Of a stretch of DNA of 64,000 nucleotides, positions 8,146 through 16,765 are shown piece by piece. Numbering within the stretch: position 1 is the first letter of the stretch; every line of letters begins with the position of its first letter. The notes under the pieces are model-generated. The model had not been told where the DNA came from and made no database searches. It saw nothing but the letters and a program-made list of their open reading frames with translations. Origin of the DNA: Polaribacter haliotis (lineage in GTDB: Bacteria > Bacteroidota > Bacteroidia > Flavobacteriales > Flavobacteriaceae); NCBI RefSeq assembly GCF_014784055.1, contig NZ_CP061813.1, positions 2,614,001-2,678,000 on the forward strand. The letters are read 5' to 3'. The translations under genes were made by a program, and so were the position numbers.

Positions 8146-8994
8146 TTAATTTTTTAGACGAATGTTATCAATCAATCTTATTTTTCCTGCAAATACTGCA
8201 ATAAAAGCTCTGTATTTTTTATTAGATTCTTTAGTTTCTGCTGATTCTAATGTTTTTTCTTCAGCAATTGTAAAGTATTCTAATTCTAATAAAGGTTGTT
8301 TTTTAAATTGATTTTCTACCCATTCGTTAATTTCAGAAATTTCTTTCTTATAAAATTTCTTTTTAACTTTTTTTAAGGTTTTAAAAATAAAAGGTGCAAT
8401 TTCTCTATGTTCTTCTGTTAAACGAGTGTTTCTAGAACTCATCGCTAAACCATCTTTTTCTCTGAAAATTGGGCAACCTTTAATTTTTAAAGGAAGATTG
8501 TTTTTCTTCACCATTTTTTTGATGATTTGCAATTGTTGAAAATCTTTTTGCCCAAAATAAGCTTTGTCAGGCTCAACAATTTCGAATAATGCTTTTACGA
8601 TGGTTCCAACACCATCGAAATGACCATCTCTAAATTTTCCCTCCATTTGATGTTCTAAACCATCAAAATTGAACTTTTTAGATACAATGTTTTTAGCATA
8701 AATTTCTTCAACAGAAGGAGAAAATAACACGTCGCAAGAAACAGATTCTAATAACTTTATGTCATTTTCGATTGTTTTCGGGTACTTTTTAAGGTCTTCT
8801 TCATTGTCAAATTGTGTAGGATTTACAAAAATACTTACTACAACAACATCGTTTTTTTCTTTTGCTTTTTTAATTAAAGACAAATGCCCTTCGTGTAAAG
8901 CGCCCATTGTTGGTACAAAGCCAATGGTTTTATTATTGCTTTTATACTTTAAAAGACAGCCTTTTAAGTCTTTTTTGTTATAGAATTTTTTCAT
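8146..8994 (-). CDS. panC: Pantothenate synthetase
   Basis: PanC ligates pantoate and beta-alanine using ATP, through a pantoyl-adenylate. The 282-residue protein has the HIGH-like ATP motif in PTMGALHEGHLSLIKKA (residues about 29-45), the pantoate-binding QMEGKFRDGHFDGVGTIV segment, FGQKDFQQL, and the KMSKS-equivalent GLAMSSRNTRL. It heads the panC-panD-flippase operon, with a -7 element 24 nt upstream, and is divergent from the glycogen-synthase-like gene. Confidence 0.97.
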   Translation of the reverse strand: MKKFYNKKDLKGCLLKYKSNNKTIGFVPTMGALHEGHLSLIKKAKEKNDVVVVSIFVNPTQFDNEEDLKKYPKTIENDIKLLESVSCDVLFSPSVEEIYAKNIVSKKFNFDGLEHQMEGKFRDGHFDGVGTIVKALFEIVEPDKAYFGQKDFQQLQIIKKMVKKNNLPLKIKGCPIFREKDGLAMSSRNTRLTEEHREIAPFIFKTLKKVKKKFYKKEISEINEWVENQFKKQPLLELEYFTIAEEKTLESAETKESNKKYRAFIAVFAGKIRLIDNIRLKN

Positions 8995-9017
8995 TTAATA
9001 AATCTTGATAATCTCTG

Positions 9018-9025
9018 CAAACTTA
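9018..9025 (-). promoter_or_regulatory. -7 promoter element of panC-panD
   Basis: The minus strand reads TAAGTTTG, matching TAnnTTTG, 24 nt before the panC ATG. No clear -33 TTTG at the right spacing was found. Confidence 0.5.
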
Positions 9026-9057
9026 GCATTTTAACACGATATTTGCATATTAATTTG

Positions 9058-9065
9058 TACTTTTG
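9058..9065 (+). promoter_or_regulatory. -7 promoter element of the glycogen-synthase-like gene
   Basis: TACTTTTG matches TAnnTTTG and lies 27 nt before the ATG at 9093. It is divergent from the panC element, with 32 nt between the two. Confidence 0.5.
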
Positions 9066-9092
9066 CGAATCTTATAAAAAGAGTTTGATTTA

Positions 9093-9902
9093 ATGAAGGA
9101 CAAGAGAATATTATTTGTTTCATCGGAAGTAGTACCCTACTTACCAGAAACAGAATTATCGTCAACTGCTTTTAATGCTGCGAAAAATGCACATTCTAAA
9201 GGAGTGCAAACTAGAATTTTTATGCCAAGGTTTGGTGTTATTAATGAACGTAGACACCAATTACACGAAGTAATTCGTCTTTCTGGAATGAATTTGGTTG
9301 TTAACGATATGGACATGCCATTAATTATTAAGGTTGCTTCTATCCCAAAAGAAAGAATGCAGGTTTATTTTATCGATAACGAAGAATATTTCAAGAGAAA
9401 AGCCGTTTTTACAGATGAAGATGATCAACTTTTTCCAGACAACGATGAAAGAGCAATCTTTTTCGCGAAAGGAGTTATCGAAACTGTTAAAAAATTAAAT
9501 TGGGCACCAGATATTATTCATGTTCATGGATGGTTAGCCTCTTTGTTACCTTTGTATTTAAGGGAATATTATAATGAAGAACCATTATTTACAGAAAGTA
9601 AAATAGTAACATCTATTTATAACGATACTTTCGAGAATACGTTAAATGAAGGTTTGTCGGATAAAGTAAAGTTCGATTTAGGGGATGCTTCGAAAACGGA
9701 AACTATTAAAATACCTAACCATACCAATATATTAAAAAGTGCCATTGAAAATTCCGACGCAATTATTCATGGTAGCGAAACGATTTCCGAAGATTTATCT
9801 TCTTTTATTGAAGGAAAAGATATTCCTGTATTAGAATTTCAATCGGAGAATTTTAAAGAAAGTTATTTGAATTTTTATGCTGATTTAATAACAGCAAACT
9901 AA
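9093..9902 (+). CDS. Glycogen/starch synthase N-terminal domain protein (GT5-like, single domain)
   Basis: This 269-residue protein resembles only the N-terminal half of GlgA. It begins RILFVSSEVVPYLPETELS, the GT5 opening, where active enzymes carry a Lys-x-Gly-Gly ADP-glucose motif that is absent here. DIIHVHGWLASLLPLYLREY matches the GlgA HxHDW region. The C-terminal GT-B nucleotide-binding domain is missing, and the next gene follows at once, so this is not a frameshift inside the visible sequence. I recall the same short form in many flavobacteria next to DUF4270 and glmS. A catalytic role is doubtful; a binding or regulatory role is possible but unproven. Confidence 0.78.
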   Translation: MKDKRILFVSSEVVPYLPETELSSTAFNAAKNAHSKGVQTRIFMPRFGVINERRHQLHEVIRLSGMNLVVNDMDMPLIIKVASIPKERMQVYFIDNEEYFKRKAVFTDEDDQLFPDNDERAIFFAKGVIETVKKLNWAPDIIHVHGWLASLLPLYLREYYNEEPLFTESKIVTSIYNDTFENTLNEGLSDKVKFDLGDASKTETIKIPNHTNILKSAIENSDAIIHGSETISEDLSSFIEGKDIPVLEFQSENFKESYLNFYADLITAN

Positions 9903-9910
9903 ATTGTAAT

Positions 9911-11521
9911 ATGGTTAAAAATAGTATTAGAAAAACAACACAAGTAGGTGTTTTGTTTTTATTATTTGCAGGAATAATATCTTGTGAAAAAGATTTTACA
10001 GATATAGGAACAGGTGTTGTAAGCAATACCAAATTTACAACTCACGATACAATTTTAGAGGTTTTAGTCTCTAATGCTCCTATAGAAAATGTTAGAGCAG
10101 ATGGTTTAGATTTAGGTAGTCAAACCTTTTTTGGACGACAAGGACAGTATTTATTAGGAGTACACTCTAGTAGCGAATATGAAAAAATAGAAGCATCTAT
10201 TATTTCTCAAATAAGCATTAATACAGAATTAAATTTAAATTCTTATGCAAATCCAGATGAACTAGATTTCGAAACAAGTGTAGATACAGCTTTTCTAAGA
10301 TTGCCATACCAAGCAACTTTAGTATCTAATGAAGGTTTACCAAATTATACTTTAGATTCTATAATTGGGAACAAATCTGTTCCTTTTACATTAAATGTGT
10401 ATGAGTTGGACACATACTTAAATACATTAAATCCTTCGGATCCTTCAAAAAGAAATAGTTTTTTGTCCGATGAAAGTTATCAATTAAAACCTGATCTTTT
10501 AAATGAAGTTGAAAACATGGATTTTGTTCCAACAACTAAAGACACATTATTAATTCTAAAAAGAAGTAATAGTAAAGGCGAGTTTTTTGAAACAGATACC
10601 ATTCGATATACAAGTAGTGCAAACTCTACCATTCCTTTACCAATGGCAATTATTCCATTAAAAAAGAGTTTTGTAAAAGAAGTTTTTTTAGATAATTATG
10701 GGTCTTCTAATTTCGATTCTCAAAATGCATTTAACAATTACTTTAGAGGAATAAAAATCGAAGCTAAAGAAAAAGCAAATGATGGTGGCTCCCTTATTTC
10801 CTTTAATTTATCAAATTCAAGTTTATTATCTGCAATTGATGTTTATTATACAAATACTTATTTTAAAAAGAATAGTACAGAAATAGATACTGTTATAAAA
10901 GTAAATCATTCCTTTCAATTAGGAGGTATTATTAATAGTAAGTATAATATGTCTAATAGAGTTTATCCAGTAAATAATCAGGTTAAAATACAAGGTGCTG
11001 CAGGTTCAGAGGCTAAAGTGGAAATTTTACAAGGATCTCAATTGGCAGATTTAAAAGCTAAAAACTGGCTAATTAACGATGCTTCTTTAACATTTTACAT
11101 TAATCAGAATGTAGATACAACAGCAGCTCCAAGTAGATTATATATATATAAAAGAGGAGAAGATGCTACTTCAAACCCAATTGTAAGTCAAATAAAAGAT
11201 GTTCTTTCTGAAGGTAATATATCTTTTGGAGGTAGTGTTTTAAGAGAAAATAAAAAAATAGATCGCTATCGTTTTAGAATTACAGATTATATTTCTGACT
11301 TATTAAGTGGAGAAACTAGTTATTCGCCTCCTTTAAGATTAAAAGTTTTTAATCTTTCAGATTTACCAACTTCTTTAAAAGATAGCCAGATTTCTCTAAA
11401 CGATACTATTTTTAAACAATATAATTGGAATCCTAAAGCAGTAACTCTTTTTAATGGAGATATATCTGCAAATGGAGTAAGAAGAGCACAACTAAAAATT
11501 TCATATACCAAGAAAAAATAG
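9911..11521 (+). CDS. DUF4270 domain-containing lipoprotein
   Basis: A 536-residue exported protein of a Bacteroidetes family of unknown function. The N-terminus has a hydrophobic signal ending in GIISCEKDF, a lipobox-like site with the lipid Cys near residue 25, so it is expected to be anchored in the periplasm or at the outer membrane. The mature part is rich in beta-type segments, with paired stretches such as TAFLRLPY and ASLTFYINQN, and ends YRFRITDYISDLL. It starts 8 nt after the glycogen-synthase-like gene and is followed by glmS after 40 nt, an order I recall as conserved in flavobacteria. Confidence 0.82.
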   Translation: MVKNSIRKTTQVGVLFLLFAGIISCEKDFTDIGTGVVSNTKFTTHDTILEVLVSNAPIENVRADGLDLGSQTFFGRQGQYLLGVHSSSEYEKIEASIISQISINTELNLNSYANPDELDFETSVDTAFLRLPYQATLVSNEGLPNYTLDSIIGNKSVPFTLNVYELDTYLNTLNPSDPSKRNSFLSDESYQLKPDLLNEVENMDFVPTTKDTLLILKRSNSKGEFFETDTIRYTSSANSTIPLPMAIIPLKKSFVKEVFLDNYGSSNFDSQNAFNNYFRGIKIEAKEKANDGGSLISFNLSNSSLLSAIDVYYTNTYFKKNSTEIDTVIKVNHSFQLGGIINSKYNMSNRVYPVNNQVKIQGAAGSEAKVEILQGSQLADLKAKNWLINDASLTFYINQNVDTTAAPSRLYIYKRGEDATSNPIVSQIKDVLSEGNISFGGSVLRENKKIDRYRFRITDYISDLLSGETSYSPPLRLKVFNLSDLPTSLKDSQISLNDTIFKQYNWNPKAVTLFNGDISANGVRRAQLKISYTKKK

Positions 11522-11561
11522 TAACTTTCCAACCTACTAACTTACTTAAATAAAAAAATAT

Positions 11562-13418
11562 ATGTGTGGAATCACAGGCTATATAGGCTTTAGAGATGCC
11601 TATCCAATCGTTATTAACGGTTTAAAAAGGTTAGAATACAGAGGATATGACAGTGCTGGAATAATGATGTACGATGGAGATAAAATTCATCTGTCAAAAA
11701 CAAAAGGAAAAGTATCCGATTTAGAGTTAATTACCGAAAAAGAACAAGAAAGAAAAAATGGAAACATTGGAATGGGGCATACACGTTGGGCGACACATGG
11801 TGTACCAAATGATGTAAATTCTCATCCTCATTACTCTCAAAGTGGAGATTTAGTAATTGTTCATAATGGAATTATTGAAAATTACGATACTTTAAGAAAA
11901 GAATTAATTACTAGAGGATATACTTTTAAAAGTGATACAGATACAGAAGTTCTTGTAAATTTTATTGAAGAAGTTAAAAAACAAGAAGGCTGTAAATTAG
12001 GGCAAGCAGTTCAATTAGCTCTAAAAAATGTAATTGGAGCTTATGCAATTGCAGTTTTCGATAAAACCAAACCAAACGAAATTATTGTTGCACGTTTAGG
12101 AAGTCCAATTGCTATTGGAGTTGGTAAAGACAATTCAGAATTTTTTGTTGCTTCAGACGCTTCACCATTCATAGAATATACTAAAGATGCTATTTATCTG
12201 GAAGATGAAGAAATGGCAATTATTAAATTAGGCAAAGGAATTAAAGTTCGTAAGATAAATGACGATTCTTTAGTAGATGCAAATATCCAAGAATTACAAT
12301 TAAGCCTAGAGCAGATAGAAAAAGGTGGTTACGACCATTTTATGTTAAAAGAAATATATGAGCAACCAAAAGCTATTTTAGATACCTATCGTGGAAGAAT
12401 GTTGGCAGACGAAGGCATTATTAGAATGGCTGGTATAGATGACAACATGAACAAATTCTTAAATGCAGAAAGAATAATCATAGTTGCTTGTGGTACATCT
12501 TGGCATGGAGGTTTAGTAGGAGAATACTTAATTGAAGAATTTGCAAGGATTCCTGTTGAGGTAGAATATGCATCTGAATTTAGATACAGAAACCCAATTG
12601 TAACTTCTAAAGATATTGTAATTGCTATTTCGCAATCTGGTGAAACTGCAGATACTTTAGCGGCAATTAAGTTAGCGAAGTCTAAAGGAGCATTTGTATT
12701 TGGTATTTGTAATGTTGTTGGTTCTTCTATTGCAAGAGAAACTCATGCAGGTGCATACACACATGCAGGACCAGAAATAGGTGTTGCATCCACAAAAGCT
12801 TTTACAACTCAAATTACTGTTTTAACATTAATCGCCTTAAAATTGGCATCTAAAAAAGGAGAACTTTCTAAGCCAGAACTTAGGTCTCTTTTACAAAAGA
12901 TGCAATTAATCCCTGGAAAAATAGAAGCACTTTTAAAAATAGACGATAAGGTTAAAGAAATTGCAGCAGTTTATAAAGATGCTCCAAATTGTTTATACTT
13001 AGGTAGAGGTTTTAACTTTCCTGTGGCTTTAGAAGGTGCTTTAAAGTTGAAAGAAATTTCTTACATCCATGCAGAAGGATACCCTGCAGCAGAAATGAAA
13101 CATGGTCCTATTGCTTTAATTGACGAGAATATGCCAATTGTTGTAATTGCAACAAATAAAGGACATTACGAAAAAGTAGTAAGTAACATTCAAGAAATTA
13201 AATCGAGATCAGGAAAAATTATTGCAATCGTTACAGAAGGAGATACACAAGTAAAAGAAATTGCAGATCATGTAATTGAAATTCCAGAAACAGAAGAAGC
13301 TTTAACCCCTCTTTTAACTACGATTCCTTTACAATTACTTTCTTACCACATTGCAGTAATGTTAGGTAAAAATGTAGATCAACCAAGAAATTTAGCAAAA
13401 TCTGTTACTGTAGAATAG
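11562..13418 (+). CDS. glmS: Glutamine-fructose-6-phosphate aminotransferase (isomerizing)
   Basis: GlmS makes glucosamine 6-phosphate from fructose 6-phosphate and glutamine, the first step to UDP-GlcNAc for peptidoglycan and lipid A. The 618-residue protein has the N-terminal amidotransferase with catalytic Cys2 (MCGITGYIG), RWATHG and HNGIIEN, and two SIS domains with CGTSWHGG, SQSGETADT and STKAFT. It ends in the conserved DQPRNLAKSVTVE. No glmS ribozyme fits into the 40-nt upstream gap. A strong terminator follows. Confidence 0.98.
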   Translation: MCGITGYIGFRDAYPIVINGLKRLEYRGYDSAGIMMYDGDKIHLSKTKGKVSDLELITEKEQERKNGNIGMGHTRWATHGVPNDVNSHPHYSQSGDLVIVHNGIIENYDTLRKELITRGYTFKSDTDTEVLVNFIEEVKKQEGCKLGQAVQLALKNVIGAYAIAVFDKTKPNEIIVARLGSPIAIGVGKDNSEFFVASDASPFIEYTKDAIYLEDEEMAIIKLGKGIKVRKINDDSLVDANIQELQLSLEQIEKGGYDHFMLKEIYEQPKAILDTYRGRMLADEGIIRMAGIDDNMNKFLNAERIIIVACGTSWHGGLVGEYLIEEFARIPVEVEYASEFRYRNPIVTSKDIVIAISQSGETADTLAAIKLAKSKGAFVFGICNVVGSSIARETHAGAYTHAGPEIGVASTKAFTTQITVLTLIALKLASKKGELSKPELRSLLQKMQLIPGKIEALLKIDDKVKEIAAVYKDAPNCLYLGRGFNFPVALEGALKLKEISYIHAEGYPAAEMKHGPIALIDENMPIVVIATNKGHYEKVVSNIQEIKSRSGKIIAIVTEGDTQVKEIADHVIEIPETEEALTPLLTTIPLQLLSYHIAVMLGKNVDQPRNLAKSVTVE

Positions 13419-13442
13419 TTATTTTGTTTGAGTTATAAATTA

Positions 13443-13472
13443 AAAATCCAGCTAATTTAGCTGGATTTTTTT
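13443..13472 (+). terminator. Rho-independent terminator after glmS
   Basis: AAATCCAGC and GCTGGATTT pair around TAATTTA, followed by a T run. It overlaps the end of the convergent oxidoreductase gene at 13471. Confidence 0.82.
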
Positions 13473-14079
13473 ATGAGATTTTATCATGAACTTTGGTATG
13501 ATTTCCATTATTCCAAAGTGTTAGAATATCTGTAGCTACAGAAGCACCACTTCCAGCTGCAATTGCAAACTGACTTCGCCAACCAGCGATAGTTCCACAA
13601 CAGTACAAACCTTCTTTAATTAGATGATTATTATTTCTAAGCTGAATTCTATCTTTCTCAGGATTCGATTTTTGATGTGGCATTACAAAAGAATCTAAAC
13701 CTTCTATGGTAAATGGTTTTGAGTAATTTAAAGCAACAACAACAATTTTAGAAAAATAATTGTCTTTATTAGTCGTAATTTTAAAACCATCATTAAACTC
13801 TTTAATAGAAATTACTTTCTCGTTTTCTATTTGAGCAATATGAGGATATAAAGATGATATTTGTGCTTTTCCTTCAATTAAAATATCACTTCCTAATTTA
13901 TTAGGAAGTATGCCTATTACATTATTAAACAACGCATTTTGCAAATGAGATGCTTTTTGGTGTATAATAATACCAATGTTTTTATCGGTAGCAAAAGCTT
14001 TGTTTTTTGCAGAACCTAAAACTAGCGCACATTGCATTCCAGAAACACCACCACCAATAATTAACGAATCAAAATTCAT
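13471..14079 (-). CDS. FAD-dependent oxidoreductase, thioredoxin-reductase-like (small)
   Basis: A 202-residue flavoprotein. It opens with the dinucleotide motif NFDSLIIGGGVSGMQCALVLG, of which GGGVSG is the FAD phosphate loop, and near the C-terminus has GLYCCGTIAGWRSQFAIAAGSGASVA, whose Gly-x-x-Ala-x-Gly pattern matches the second FAD segment of thioredoxin reductases. It is shorter than thioredoxin reductase and lacks a NADPH domain and a redox CxxC, so it is more like the small flavoproteins of the family. The start at 14079 lies 1 nt after the marC stop; a longer frame from 14112 would overlap marC. Partner and substrate are unknown. Confidence 0.78.
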   Translation of the reverse strand: MNFDSLIIGGGVSGMQCALVLGSAKNKAFATDKNIGIIIHQKASHLQNALFNNVIGILPNKLGSDILIEGKAQISSLYPHIAQIENEKVISIKEFNDGFKITTNKDNYFSKIVVVALNYSKPFTIEGLDSFVMPHQKSNPEKDRIQLRNNNHLIKEGLYCCGTIAGWRSQFAIAAGSGASVATDILTLWNNGNHTKVHDKIS

Positions 14080-14080
14080 A

Positions 14081-14665
14081 TTAAATAAATAGGGCTTTAA
14101 TATTTTGTGCAAATAATTTTACTGAAATTGCTAATAAAATTACACCAAAAACTTTTCTTATAATTTGTATTCCTGTTGGACCAATTAAACGTTCTATTTT
14201 AGAAGATGTTTTTAAAACTGCATAAATAACAATAACATTTAAAAGTACTGCTACAATTATATTTTCTATTGCAAACTCTGCTCTTAAAGAAAGTAAAGTT
14301 GTTAAACTACCTGGACCTGCAATTAAAGGGAAAGCCAATGGAAAAACAGTAGCTGTAATGGTTCCAGAACTTGCATCATCTTTATAAAGCGTAATTCCTA
14401 AAATCATTTCTAAGGCAATAAAAAACAAAATAAAAGAACCTGCAACTGCAAAAGAATTTACGTCAATACCAATTAAACTCAATAAACTTTGTCCTAAAAA
14501 TAAAAAGAAAACCATAATTACACCTGCAATTAAAGAAGCTTTTTCAGACTGAATATGACCTACTTTTTTACGTAAATCTATAATAATAGGTATGTTTCCT
14601 ACAATATCTATAACTGCAAACAATACCATAAATGCAGTTAATATTTCTTTCGGATTAAATTTCAT
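14081..14665 (-). CDS. MarC family integral membrane protein
   Basis: A 194-residue membrane protein with six hydrophobic segments, a full-length MarC/UPF0056 (NAAT-type) protein. The first segment carries FMVLFAVIDIVGNIPIIIDL, a typical MarC opening, and the middle holds FPLAFPLIAGPGSLTTLL, the family's most conserved motif (P-x-A-G-P-G). Function is uncertain: despite the name it is no longer held to confer multiple antibiotic resistance, and some relatives were proposed to move amino acids. It is transcribed with the small oxidoreductase, 1 nt apart. Confidence 0.88.
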   Translation of the reverse strand: MKFNPKEILTAFMVLFAVIDIVGNIPIIIDLRKKVGHIQSEKASLIAGVIMVFFLFLGQSLLSLIGIDVNSFAVAGSFILFFIALEMILGITLYKDDASSGTITATVFPLAFPLIAGPGSLTTLLSLRAEFAIENIIVAVLLNVIVIYAVLKTSSKIERLIGPTGIQIIRKVFGVILLAISVKLFAQNIKALFI

Positions 14666-14684
14666 CTCTTTATTAGATTTTTTA

Positions 14685-14692
14685 CAAAATTA
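14685..14692 (-). promoter_or_regulatory. -7 promoter element of marC
   Basis: The minus strand reads TAATTTTG (TAnnTTTG), 19 nt before the marC ATG at 14665. Confidence 0.5.
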
Positions 14693-14738
14693 GTTAACTA
14701 ACTTTACTAAAGTGTAAATTTATAGAAAAAAAAACACC

Positions 14739-14746
14739 TATTTTTG
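14739..14746 (+). promoter_or_regulatory. -7 promoter element of DUF3109 gene, almost touching the ATG
   Basis: TATTTTTG matches TAnnTTTG and ends only 4 nt before the ATG at 14751. A start site 4-7 nt past the element would fall on the start codon, so the mRNA may be leaderless. Confidence 0.5.
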
Positions 14747-14750
14747 CGGA

Positions 14751-15320
14751 ATGTTTCAGTTAGGAAAAACAATTATATCAGAAGATATTATCGAAAAAGA
14801 TTTTGTGTGCAATTTATCTGCATGTGGAGGCGCTTGCTGTGTAGATGGCGAAGCTGGTGCTCCATTAGATAAAGAGGAAACCAAAATCTTAGAGGAAATA
14901 TATCCGAAAGTAAAACCTTTTTTAAGGAAAGAAGGAATTGCAGTTATCGAAAAAGAAGGAACTTGGGTAACCAGTGAATGGGGTGAATTAGAAACCCCAT
15001 TAATTAACGGAAAAGATTGCGCGTACGTTATTTTTGATGAGAAAAAAACGGCACTTTGTGGCATTGAAGAGGCTTACAATTCTGGAGAAATAGATTGGAA
15101 AAAACCAGTTTCTTGTCATTTATACCCAATTAGAGTAAAAGATTATAGTGAGTTTGCTGCAGTAAATTACCACAAGTGGGAAATTTGTGACGATGCTTGT
15201 TCTTTAGGAAAAGAATTACAAGTACCTGTTTATAAATTTGTAAAACAAGCTTTGGTAAGAAAATTTGGGCAAAATTGGTATGACGAATTAGAAAAAGTGG
15301 CCGCTAAACATTTAGAGTAA
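14751..15320 (+). CDS. DUF3109 family cysteine-rich protein
   Basis: A 189-residue cytosolic protein of a family of unknown function related to YkgJ-type metal-binding proteins. Cysteines are clustered: FVCNLSACGGACC near residues 22-34 (C-x4-C-x3-CC), DCAY, ALCGIEEAY, SCHLYPIRV and CDDACSLG. This fits binding of zinc or an iron-sulphur cluster. It probably starts at the first ATG, 4 nt after a -7 box. Its end overlaps the convergent kinase gene by 9 nt. Confidence 0.85.
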   Translation: MFQLGKTIISEDIIEKDFVCNLSACGGACCVDGEAGAPLDKEETKILEEIYPKVKPFLRKEGIAVIEKEGTWVTSEWGELETPLINGKDCAYVIFDEKKTALCGIEEAYNSGEIDWKKPVSCHLYPIRVKDYSEFAAVNYHKWEICDDACSLGKELQVPVYKFVKQALVRKFGQNWYDELEKVAAKHLE

Positions 15321-16763
15321 AGGAATTTTTACCACTACTTTAGTGCCTAAAGGATTTTCGTTTTCATCTTTTAAATCGGTATAATTTATCGAATAATTTT
15401 TTTGAGAACCTTTTACGAAATTGGTTAATCTATCTTTTGTAAGTGCGATTCCTATCGATTTTCTATTAATTGATTTTTCTGATTTTATTCTTGCAGACGA
15501 TTCTCTTCCAATTCCATTATCTTCTATGGTAAATTGAATAAAATTCATCTCTTTTTTATCTATGGAAAGCACTATTTTTTTATCCTTTTTTTTGGAAGAT
15601 AATCCATGCCATAAAGCGTTTTCTAAAAATGGCTGTAATAATAATGGAGGTACTTTTATGGTTTCTAAACTTACTTTTTCATCCACTTTTATTTGAAAAT
15701 CTATTTCATTCGAAAAACGAATATTTTCAATCGTCATATACAAATCCATCGTTTCTAATTCTTCTTGTAAAGAAATTTCTTTAGTATTAGAAGCCTCTAA
15801 AATTTTACGAATTAATTTCGAAAACTTGTTTAAATATCTTGCTGCAAGTTTAGATTCGTTATTTATAATATAAAGTTTGATAGAATTTAATGCATTAAAA
15901 ATAAAATGCGGATTCATTTGACTTAACAAACTTGTTAATTTGAGCTCGTTAATCTGTTTTTCGTATAAAGCTTCTATTTCCGATAGTTTGTAATGCTCTA
16001 CTTTTTCTGATAATTTTTCGTTTAACTGGTCTTTTAATTTTTCGTTTTTTTGAAGTTCCTCAATTAACAATGTGTTATAATCATCTCTTTCTTGGCGATA
16101 AATATGATATTTATAACCCAAACCAACCGAAATAACAAGAGCTTCTAAACAAATACCAATCATAAAAAAATCGATGGGTCTTATATAGCCAAAAGCATAA
16201 ATATTCGATAAACTAAAATAAAGTGAAACCAAAGAAAAGCCTAAGAAAAATAAAAACCCAATTACAAAAAAACTGTTAATTCTATCTTTAAAATTATACA
16301 TTACTTTTAAGAAAAAGCTAACTACAAATAAAGAAATGGGCATATATACAAAGAGGAAATACTTTACAAAATACACTCCTTTAAATAAGAATAGGTCTAT
16401 TAAAAAAACAACTAAACTTATAATAAAAGAAGCAAATACATAGATGTAAATGTTTTTCGAAAGCTTTTTGTCTTTCTGTTCGATATTTAAAAAATAGATA
16501 GAAAACCAAGTATACAAAACCCAATAAAAAACTTGAATAATCCAATTAGATATTTTAAAAAAAGCATTGAATTTTATAACAATAGCATCTGAGAAATCGT
16601 TAGGCGTTTTTGGAATTAAATAAACCAAAACCAAAAATAAATACCCTGCATAAATAGCAAAACTCTTGTCTTTTGTAAAGAAATACGTGCTACAATGGTA
16701 TATTATTAAGATGCATAATATGCCTTGTAAAAACGTTGGAAAAACTTTAAAAAAGAGCTCCAT
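15312..16763 (-). CDS. LytS-type sensor histidine kinase with multi-TM N-terminus
   Basis: A 483-residue membrane kinase of the PF06580 His-kinase family that pairs with LytTR regulators. The N-terminal half has about seven membrane segments (residues about 10-225), followed by a coiled coil (LQKNEKLKDQLNEKLSEKVE). The phospho-acceptor is in MNPHFIFNALNSIKLYI. The HATPase carries the N box PFLENALWHG and the G box IEDNGIGRESS. It is the third gene of the unit: its start is 2 nt after the preceding kinase. Its catalytic half is closely similar to that kinase, so the two arose by duplication with a swapped sensor. Confidence 0.9.
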   Translation of the reverse strand: MELFFKVFPTFLQGILCILIIYHCSTYFFTKDKSFAIYAGYLFLVLVYLIPKTPNDFSDAIVIKFNAFFKISNWIIQVFYWVLYTWFSIYFLNIEQKDKKLSKNIYIYVFASFIISLVVFLIDLFLFKGVYFVKYFLFVYMPISLFVVSFFLKVMYNFKDRINSFFVIGFLFFLGFSLVSLYFSLSNIYAFGYIRPIDFFMIGICLEALVISVGLGYKYHIYRQERDDYNTLLIEELQKNEKLKDQLNEKLSEKVEHYKLSEIEALYEKQINELKLTSLLSQMNPHFIFNALNSIKLYIINNESKLAARYLNKFSKLIRKILEASNTKEISLQEELETMDLYMTIENIRFSNEIDFQIKVDEKVSLETIKVPPLLLQPFLENALWHGLSSKKKDKKIVLSIDKKEMNFIQFTIEDNGIGRESSARIKSEKSINRKSIGIALTKDRLTNFVKGSQKNYSINYTDLKDENENPLGTKVVVKIPLL

Positions 16764-16765
16764 AA

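Noticed and set aside
11522..11561. A glmS ribozyme or riboswitch upstream of glmS.
   Set aside because: The 40-nt gap is too short and lacks any such fold.
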